Below are positions 38,589 through 44,161 of a stretch of DNA of 44,161 nucleotides, in pieces. Source of the DNA: a virus; IMG/VR virus record IMGVR_UViG_3300049793_000084, positions 1-44,161 of that record; one strand, written 5' to 3'. The notes beneath the pieces are model-generated. The model was given only the letters and a program-made list of their open reading frames with translations, did no database searches and was not told the origin of the DNA. The position numbers were made by a program, and so were the translations under genes. Each line of letters starts with the position of its first letter. Position 1 is the stretch's first letter.

Positions 38589-40553
38589 ATGAGTGATATC
38601 GCAATCGACTTTGAGACACATCTCATAGGTAACGAAGCAGTGTTCCCAAAGCCAGTGTGCCTCTCAGCCTATACAGGTTCAGAGGCTTTTTTATTTAATA
38701 ACGATGAAGCCAGAAAGTTTTTAGCAGAACACTTAAACGTAGACATTCTTATAGCACACAACGCAGTGTTTGAATGTGGCGTTATTATAACGCACTATCC
38801 TGAATTAGCAGAGAAGGTGTTTGCTGCACTGGATAATGGCTTAATATATTGTACTAAAGTGAATGAAGCACTGTGGAACATCCAAAGAGAAAAGGCAATG
38901 ATGAAACTAACTCTTGCCGATTTAGTGCAACATTATTTCGATACAGACATCAGTGCAACAAAGACTGCTGATGCATGGCGACTAAGATATTCTGAACTGG
39001 ATGGTATTCCAATTAGTGAATGGCCTAAAGAAGCAGTTGAGTATGCCATAGATGATTCTATATGGGCATATAAAACTAAGCAAAAGCAAAAATACATAAA
39101 TCAGCAGTTAGCTTTAAAGTCAGCTGTATTTCTTAACATAATGGGGGCAACAGGATTCTCTATAGACAACGAAAGGGTTTTATTATTAGAGAAAGAAATC
39201 TGGGAATACCTCACTCCGAGATATGACTTTTTAGTGAAAGAAGGATTCTGTGATTATATAGCTAGACAAAAACAGCCTAGAAAGCAAATTAAGAAGCTGA
39301 AAGCCTATGTCGAAGACTTAGGTGTCACCCTACAGTATACAACTAAAGGTGGTGTAGCGACGTCAGGAGAGGCCATATCGGCCTATTTAACAGAACAACC
39401 AAACCCAGTTTTGCAGGCATTCTCGGAATTATCTAGATATGAAAAAATCCTCACTTCATATGTATCTCGACTTAAAAGTGCAAAGAAGATTTACTCTCAA
39501 TATTCCACAACTAAAAATACGGGACGAACTTCTTCAAGTGCCTCAAAGCTGTTTGACAGCATTAATATTCAACAGATTCCACGTGCCGTTGAAGGGGTTT
39601 CGTACGACGTGCGAAATTGTTTCGTTCCTAGAGAAGGGTTTAAGGTTTGTTCTATTGACTATAGTGGACTGGAGTTATGCTCTGCAGCACATCAGTTATT
39701 TACCACCTTGAAATATTCTTGCATGAGAGACGCATTGAACGAAGGAGATAAGCCTACAGACATGCATTCCAAGTTAGCAGCTAAGCTTAAGGGAATCTCA
39801 TATGAAGAATTCATGGAACATAAAAGTGAATATAAAGACGCTAGACAGAAAGCTAAGCCAATTAACTTAGGGTTTCCAGGAGGCATCGGATATGACACTA
39901 TGCGTCACCTTATGTGGAAAGACGGAATTAAAACAAGATTTGAAATATTAGAAACCTCTAAGAATAAACAAGATCTCAACTATTATTTATTTAACTTACA
40001 TGCCCCTGATGTAAGGATTAAGCGTTTAAACAAATCAGAATACGCTTTGGTGCAAGACGAGCTTGTACTGCTTAAGAGATATATGTTTGAACTATACCCA
40101 GAGTTAGAACAGTTCTTGAAAGAAACTCACTTGAAATTTTTAACAGGCAAGATGAAGTTTAAGAAGAATGAGTTTGATGAATGGGAAGAAGAGCCCATGT
40201 ACATGTATGATACTCATGGATTTAAACGCGACTGGTGTACATACACAGCTTTATGTAATGGCTTCTTAATGCAAACCCCTTCAGCTGTTGGAGCCCAGAA
40301 AGCAGTCAATAAAGTGTGTAGAGAATTTTATAGCGAACCAGACATTATTCCACAATCGTTCATCCACGACGAAATAGTTTTTGAAGTGAGAGAAGGTAGG
40401 TATGACTTAGTGGAACGAGCGGCGTATATAATGATAGAAGAAATGCAAACAGTTTTATCCTCAGTGAGGATAGCAGTGGAGGCAAGCATTTCTGACTACT
40501 GGCAAAAGGCAGACGGTTTTTGGACTAAAAGTTTCTGGAGAAACCCTAAATGA
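38589..40553 (+). CDS. Family A DNA polymerase with 3'-5' exonuclease
   Basis: The 654-residue protein has exonuclease motifs D7-x-E9 (AIDFET), LIAHNAVFE near 54-62 and YAIDDSIWAYK near 156-166, and the polymerase signatures SIDYSGLELCSAAH (motif A), KDARQKAKPINLGFPGGIGYD (motif B: R-x3-K-x6-F-x-G) and SFIHDEIVFEV (motif C, HDE). It is the phage replicative polymerase, T7-type in size but without the T7 fold certainty. GGGGAACAC precedes ATG 38589. It sits immediately after the candidate ncRNA. No phage primase or helicase gene is visible nearby. Confidence 0.95.
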   Translation: MSDIAIDFETHLIGNEAVFPKPVCLSAYTGSEAFLFNNDEARKFLAEHLNVDILIAHNAVFECGVIITHYPELAEKVFAALDNGLIYCTKVNEALWNIQREKAMMKLTLADLVQHYFDTDISATKTADAWRLRYSELDGIPISEWPKEAVEYAIDDSIWAYKTKQKQKYINQQLALKSAVFLNIMGATGFSIDNERVLLLEKEIWEYLTPRYDFLVKEGFCDYIARQKQPRKQIKKLKAYVEDLGVTLQYTTKGGVATSGEAISAYLTEQPNPVLQAFSELSRYEKILTSYVSRLKSAKKIYSQYSTTKNTGRTSSSASKLFDSINIQQIPRAVEGVSYDVRNCFVPREGFKVCSIDYSGLELCSAAHQLFTTLKYSCMRDALNEGDKPTDMHSKLAAKLKGISYEEFMEHKSEYKDARQKAKPINLGFPGGIGYDTMRHLMWKDGIKTRFEILETSKNKQDLNYYLFNLHAPDVRIKRLNKSEYALVQDELVLLKRYMFELYPELEQFLKETHLKFLTGKMKFKKNEFDEWEEEPMYMYDTHGFKRDWCTYTALCNGFLMQTPSAVGAQKAVNKVCREFYSEPDIIPQSFIHDEIVFEVREGRYDLVERAAYIMIEEMQTVLSSVRIAVEASISDYWQKADGFWTKSFWRNPK

Positions 40554-40756
40554 AAGTGATTAAAAAATATCCAAAAACATCCTTCATGATTATTACAAAG
40601 ATTTGGTGGATAGTTGGGTTTTTCTTTACAGTGTATATCATTCAAAATCAAATGCCAACAGTTAGACAATTTGTATTAGGGTCTATATACACTATCATAA
40701 CGTTGCCCTTAAACTACTGGCTTACCTATGGTTTTGACCCAAGAGACAATTCTTAG
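40550..40756 (+). CDS. Two-span membrane protein, 68 aa
   Basis: Overlaps the polymerase stop (ATGA at 40550). Residues 10-30 and 40-60 are hydrophobic (SFMIITKIWWIVGFFFTVYII; RQFVLGSIYTIITLPLNYW). Basic N-terminus. Function unknown; possibly anchors replication to the membrane or blocks superinfection. Confidence 0.65.
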   Translation: MKVIKKYPKTSFMIITKIWWIVGFFFTVYIIQNQMPTVRQFVLGSIYTIITLPLNYWLTYGFDPRDNS

Positions 40757-40762
40757 TTAAAT
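40734..40762 (+). promoter_or_regulatory. Weak plus-arm promoter P4
   Basis: TTGACC at 40734-40739, 17-base spacer, TTAAAT at 40757-40762. The -10 has only four consensus positions. It lies in front of the exonuclease gene at 40819. Confidence 0.35.
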
Positions 40763-40818
40763 GAGAATATAGACTAGAAAGCAATAAAACAGACGGAATT
40801 CTTATTAAAAGGGTATAT

Positions 40819-41457
40819 ATGAAATATATAGTTAAGACAGAAGAAAAGTGGCTAGAACTGCGCAAGCAGTTCATCACAGCGTCACAAGCTGCGGTCTTAG
40901 TGGGGGCCGACCCGTATGCTAGCCCATCTTCCATTACGAACCCAACCCCTTTTTTCGGGAATGCATTCACAAGAGTGGGCCAAGTGCTAGAGCCAGTGGT
41001 GGTGTCTGTAGTGAATGACGTACTAGGAACAACCTTTAAGCTATTTGAGAACAAAGAAGGACACAAAGAATTCTTCACAGAAGGCTATTTGGGGGCCACT
41101 CCTGATGCTCACCAAGACCGTAAGGTGTTACTGGAATGTAAAACTACGCGACCTAAAACGTATATTAAGTATTCAGGAGTGCCTCCTAGTAAGTACTTGA
41201 TTCAACTTTTAGTTCAAATGATGTGTACAAAAGCTAAGAAAGGCTATCTGGCTATAATGAGTACAGACTTAACACAACAAACTGCTGAATTAAATTGGCC
41301 AATAACTATATATAAAGTGTGGCGCGATGATCGAATATGTGATATACTTAAAACAGAAGCAGAAAGATTCAGAAGTGAAAAGGCGTTTAGGGTTAACTCC
41401 AAGGTGAAGCAGAAGGTAAAACTGTTATTAACTTTGTGTTACGAGAGGATAATATGA
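40819..41457 (+). CDS. YqaJ-like/lambda-exonuclease-type recombinase nuclease
   Basis: The 212-residue protein has the N-terminal EEKWLELRKQFITASQAAVLVGADPY segment typical of YqaJ-like viral recombinases, then a PD-(D/E)xK pattern: EGYLGATPDAHQDRKVLLECKTTRP (catalytic D, then E-x-K). Probably degrades one DNA strand at double-stranded ends, for recombination or host DNA breakdown. I see no obvious annealing partner other than the ssDNA-binding protein. AAAAGGGTATAT precedes ATG 40819. Confidence 0.88.
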   Translation: MKYIVKTEEKWLELRKQFITASQAAVLVGADPYASPSSITNPTPFFGNAFTRVGQVLEPVVVSVVNDVLGTTFKLFENKEGHKEFFTEGYLGATPDAHQDRKVLLECKTTRPKTYIKYSGVPPSKYLIQLLVQMMCTKAKKGYLAIMSTDLTQQTAELNWPITIYKVWRDDRICDILKTEAERFRSEKAFRVNSKVKQKVKLLLTLCYERII

Positions 41458-41561
41458 AAACACTACTGATACTAGGATTACTGTGGGGAACAACGGCAAT
41501 TGCAAACACCCCACTAGAATGCACTTCCGACCACGGATACGACAGATGCTGGGAGGCATAA
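41454..41561 (+). CDS. Small exported Cys-containing peptide, 35 aa
   Basis: Overlaps the exonuclease stop (ATGA at 41454), preceded by GAGAGGATAAT. The peptide has a signal-like N-terminus (MKTLLILGLLWGTTAIA), then NTPLECTSDHGYDRCWEA with two Cys that could form a disulfide in the periplasm. Its AIANTP cleavage region resembles AIANAP of the peptide at 262-381, so the two may be related. Function unknown. Confidence 0.6.
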   Translation: MKTLLILGLLWGTTAIANTPLECTSDHGYDRCWEA

Positions 41562-41562
41562 C

Positions 41563-41811
41563 ATGGCAGACTCACAAGAAACAAAGATACGAAAAGGTCA
41601 GGCATTTAACTTAGCTATAAACGATGCTGTGCACAATGGGCAGTCATGCAACCCCAAGTATATTTACCAGAAGTTTGTCTACTATCATGCATTAGGAGAT
41701 GCAATACAAGGAAGCGATTTAGACATGATACAAGAAGTAATAGACAGTAAAGACTTCGATAAAGTTATGGAAGAGTTAATAAACCTCTTGGGTAAAAAGG
41801 AAAAATCATGA
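41563..41811 (+). CDS. Hypothetical conserved phage-type protein, 82 aa
   Basis: ATG 41563 follows GGGAGGCATAAC. Helical, with KGQAFNLAINDAVHNG and NPKYIYQKFVYYHALGDAIQG blocks that I recall from small uncharacterised phage proteins. Overlaps the next gene by 4 bases. Confidence 0.65.
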   Translation: MADSQETKIRKGQAFNLAINDAVHNGQSCNPKYIYQKFVYYHALGDAIQGSDLDMIQEVIDSKDFDKVMEELINLLGKKEKS

Positions 41812-42146
41812 GCCGAGACGAAAACGAGATAAAGCGTAAACAGAAGATTCAAGACACGTTAATAGAAGTGGCCAGAGACACTATGCAGGTGTTCGACTTT
41901 GGTGCAACCAAACATCCAGACAGTGGAGACATTCCTAACTTTTTAACTAAAGATGGAAACAAATGCTCATTAAGAGAAAGAGGTAGTTCAGTTCTTAGGC
42001 ACGCAGCACGAACATTTATGAACCCTAAACTGCTAGATGAAGAGTCTAAACTACCTGAGCTGCTACATTTAATGGCCTCCGTAGCTATACTATACATTAG
42101 ACAGAAAAGAAATATAATCCACTCGGAAGACGACAATGCAATCTAA
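41808..42146 (+). CDS. DUF5664-like putative dNTP-metabolism protein
   Basis: The 112-residue protein has RERGSSVLRHAARTFMNPKLLDEESKLPELLHLMASVAILYI. This pattern (RHxxxxxxG or N-P-x-x-x-D-x-E-S-x-L-x-x-L-x-H) is found in phage proteins assigned to DUF5664, some annotated as dATP/dGTP diphosphohydrolase. It could adjust nucleotide pools. The match is from memory. Confidence 0.55.
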   Translation: MSRDENEIKRKQKIQDTLIEVARDTMQVFDFGATKHPDSGDIPNFLTKDGNKCSLRERGSSVLRHAARTFMNPKLLDEESKLPELLHLMASVAILYIRQKRNIIHSEDDNAI

Positions 42147-42405
42147 ACGACATAGTATAATAGAAGCTTGCTCAAACGTATTTAGCGGAATGGTGATTGC
42201 TTTTGTTATATCTCAGTTGGCGCATATGTATTCACCAGAGATTAGACAGTATATATGGAAGGGTTTTGAGTGGAAGGTAAGCGTAGGAAGTAATGCAGTA
42301 ATGACAGTTATACTGACAGTGATTTCCATAGTAAGAGGCTATTTGTGGAGAAGACATTTCAATAGGGTGCAAGAACAAAACTATAAAGGGGAAAACAATG
42401 GCTAA
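42136..42405 (+). CDS. Two-span phage membrane protein
   Basis: The 89-residue protein has a basic start (MQSKRHSIIEACSNVFSGMVIAFVISQLAHMY) and two membrane spans, then a basic VRGYLWRRHFNRVQEQ end. The pattern K/R-x-S-x-x-E-x-x-x-N-x-x-x-G-x-x-x-A/S with a terminal (R)SY-x-x-RRxFNR is that of a family of small phage membrane proteins. Overlaps the start of prkA by 8 bases in another frame, so coupling is likely. Confidence 0.7.
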   Translation: MQSKRHSIIEACSNVFSGMVIAFVISQLAHMYSPEIRQYIWKGFEWKVSVGSNAVMTVILTVISIVRGYLWRRHFNRVQEQNYKGENNG

Positions 42406-44161
42406 TTTATTTCAGCTAGGTACATACGAGACAGAACTGATGTCGTTAGAGGCGTACACGAAGTTAGCACAAAAAGACCCCTCTGTGTATGCATCACCTG
42501 CTCACCGAATGTTAAAAGCAATCGGGGAACCGAAGAAAGTGGACACAGCGAAAACACCTCGTCTCAGCAGAATATTTGGTAATAGAACAATCAGAACTTA
42601 TGAGGTCTTTTCTGACTTTTATGGATTAGAAGACGTCATCAGTAGAATAGTTTCGTTCTTCCAACATGCTGCCCAAAACCTGGAAGAATCCAGACAGATT
42701 CTATACCTTCTAGGACCTGTTGGCTCCGCTAAATCATCGTTAGTGGAATGCTTAAAATCTCTTATGGAGAAAGAACCAATCTATATATTAGCAGATGCTG
42801 ACGGAAACCCTAGTCCTATTAATGAAAGTCCATTAGGTGTGTGTGGTAAAGAACTGTTAGCTAAACTGAAAATTAAATCAGTGCCTGTAATTCCGAGTCC
42901 GTGGGCTACAAAACGACTTAAGGAATACAAAGGAGACCTATCTAAGTTTAACGTAATCAAACGCCATCCTGCTCAGTTGGAACAAGTGGCGCTAGCTAAA
43001 GTGGAGCCAGGCGATGAGAACAATCAGGACATCTCAGCTCTTGTAGGTAAGGTGGACATCAGGAAATTAGAGCATTTTAACCAAAACGACGCTGATGCGT
43101 ACAGCTATTCAGGCGGATTGTGTCTAGCCAATCAAGGCATGTTAGAATTCGTGGAAATGTTTAAAGCACCAATTAAGATGCTCCATCCGTTACTGACGGC
43201 AACACAGGAAAGAAACTACAAAGGAACAGAAGCGATCTCAGCTATCCCGTTCCAAGGCATCATCGTAGCTCACAGTAACGAATCTGAGTGGGATACATTC
43301 AAGAACAACAAGAACAACGAAGCGTTCCTCGATAGGGTTTACTCAGTGGAAGTGCCTTATTGTCTACAAGTGACTGAAGAGCAAAAGATTTATAAGAAGC
43401 TTCTTAACAGCAGTACGCTTAGTGAAGCTCCTACCGCTCCATACACCTTAGAGCTGCTATCTCAGTTCAGCGTGCTAACACGACTAGAAGAGCCAGAAAA
43501 CTCTAGTGTTGTATCTAAGATGCGCGTATATGACGGAGAGAACGTAAAAGAAAAAGATACTCAAGCCAAAAGCTATCAAGAGTACAAAGATGCCACTACA
43601 GCTAATGAAGGGTTCTTCGGAATATCCACACGACTAGCATACAAGGTTCTTGCTGAAGTGTACAACTTTGACCACGATGAGATAGCAGCAGACCCTGTTC
43701 ACTTACTGTATGTACTGGAAAAAACCATACAGAAAGGCAGACTGCCAAAAGAAGTTGAAGAGAAATATCTAGACTACATTAAAGAATATCTGGTTCCTTA
43801 TTATGCAACTAAAGTGGGTAAAGACATTCAGACTGCATACCTAGATTCCTATCAAGAATTCGGGCAGTCACTGTTTGACAGATACATAATGTTTGCGGAC
43901 CACTGGGTGCAAGATAATGACTACAGAGACGTGGACACTGGACAGATGTTTGACCGAGAGTCTTTAAACAAAGAACTAGAAAAGATAGAAAAGCCAGCAG
44001 AGATAGCCAACCCTAAAGACTTTAGACACGAGGTGGTTAACTTCGCTCTGAGATACCAAGCTAAACATGACGGAAAGAACCCCTCTTGGACCTCATATGA
44101 GAAACTTCGAAGAGTTATAGAGAGTACAATGTTTAGTAAAACTCAAGACCTTTTGCCTGTA
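42398..44161 (+). CDS. prkA: PrkA-family serine protein kinase / AAA+ protein (YeaG-like), N-terminal 588 residues
   Basis: ATG 42398 after AAAGGGGAAAACA; the gene is open to the window edge and continues at base 1, total 633 residues. The N-terminal AAA domain has a Walker A GPVGSAKSS at 106-114 (the E. coli protein has GPVGGGKSS) and conserved blocks: SPWATKRLKEYKGDLSKF, KTEPGDENNQDISALVGKVDIRKLEHF-like, MEFVEMFKAPIKMLHPLLTATQE, SNESEWDTFKNNKNNEAFLDRVY, and RLEEPENSSVVSKMRVYDGE. The second half is the C-terminal PrkA domain (DRYIMFADHWVQDNDYRDVDTGQMFDRESLN). It was described as a serine kinase; AAA+/protease-like activity has also been proposed for the family. It heads the cluster with YeaH and SpoVR. 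Confidence 0.96.
   Translation, partial: MANLFQLGTYETELMSLEAYTKLAQKDPSVYASPAHRMLKAIGEPKKVDTAKTPRLSRIFGNRTIRTYEVFSDFYGLEDVISRIVSFFQHAAQNLEESRQILYLLGPVGSAKSSLVECLKSLMEKEPIYILADADGNPSPINESPLGVCGKELLAKLKIKSVPVIPSPWATKRLKEYKGDLSKFNVIKRHPAQLEQVALAKVEPGDENNQDISALVGKVDIRKLEHFNQNDADAYSYSGGLCLANQGMLEFVEMFKAPIKMLHPLLTATQERNYKGTEAISAIPFQGIIVAHSNESEWDTFKNNKNNEAFLDRVYSVEVPYCLQVTEEQKIYKKLLNSSTLSEAPTAPYTLELLSQFSVLTRLEEPENSSVVSKMRVYDGENVKEKDTQAKSYQEYKDATTANEGFFGISTRLAYKVLAEVYNFDHDEIAADPVHLLYVLEKTIQKGRLPKEVEEKYLDYIKEYLVPYYATKVGKDIQTAYLDSYQEFGQSLFDRYIMFADHWVQDNDYRDVDTGQMFDRESLNKELEKIEKPAEIANPKDFRHEVVNFALRYQAKHDGKNPSWTSYEKLRRVIESTMFSKTQDLLPV
44035..44161. repeat. Right copy of 127-bp terminal overlap
   Basis: Exact copy of 1-127. 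It places the end of the window back at the start and closes the genome as a 44,034-bp circle. Confidence 0.95.

Noticed and set aside
1-44161. Prophage, integrase or diversity-generating retroelement
   Set aside because: No integrase, excisionase, CI-type repressor, attachment site, reverse transcriptase or template/variable repeat pair could be found on either strand.

Overview
The window is one nearly complete, circularly closing genome of a tailed phage with a short tail (podovirus-like). The last 127 bases (44035-44161) repeat the first 127 exactly, so the unique length is 44,034 bp, and the prkA-like gene at the right edge runs on into the left edge. The portal, gp10-like stabilisation protein, tail adaptor and several ejection-type proteins point to a podovirus. 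I see no integrase, lysogeny repressor, phage RNA polymerase, primase or DnaB-type helicase, so it is probably lytic and uses host RNA polymerase and much of the host replisome. Size and layout recall LUZ24/PaP3-type podoviruses (inference only). The host is probably a proteobacterium, likely gamma, because the phage PrkA, YeaH and SpoVR resemble the E. coli proteins so closely; this is inference.

Layout. Two opposed arms diverge from a roughly 0.9 kb non-coding region (32.6-33.5 kb) and converge at a hairpin near 8.76 kb. The minus arm (32.6 down to 8.8 kb) is the late/virion unit: holin, a membrane coiled-coil protein, TerS, a secreted M48-like protease, TerL, portal, a GroES-like protein, scaffold, decoration and capsid proteins, beta-helix and fibre proteins, tail adaptor, gp10-like protein, GNAT acetyltransferase, five ejection-type proteins, tail fibre and its accessory protein. 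The plus arm (33.5 to 44.0 kb, then 0 to 8.7 kb) starts with many very small coupled genes. It continues with a hexapeptide-repeat protein, a ClpX-like AAA+ ATPase, a Fis-like HTH protein, an ssDNA-binding-type protein, a family A DNA polymerase, a YqaJ-like exonuclease and a DUF5664-like protein. It then carries the unusual block below and ends with the endolysin.

The outstanding feature is a phage-borne copy of the bacterial stress triad PrkA (YeaG) - YeaH (DUF444) - SpoVR (YcgB), all full-length with key motifs intact, within about 6.1 kb of one co-oriented gene cluster. It is interleaved with a signal-peptide peptide, two single-membrane-span peptides and a calcineurin-type phosphoesterase, and followed by an FmdB-like zinc ribbon and an M17 aminopeptidase reduced to its catalytic domain. 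In bacteria these three genes travel together and act in starvation and stationary phase. On a lytic phage they suggest control of host dormancy or stress physiology during infection.

The non-coding DNA is also rich. The divergent region holds sigma70-like promoters on both strands, four 11-bp-phased GTAAAG/GTAATA repeats, a cluster of ACCCTTA motifs, several hairpins and a long-armed structured leader just before the holin gene. Between the ssDNA-binding gene and the polymerase gene lies a terminator followed by a candidate structured RNA whose 3' part forms a tRNA-like T arm stacked on a 7-bp acceptor-like stem.
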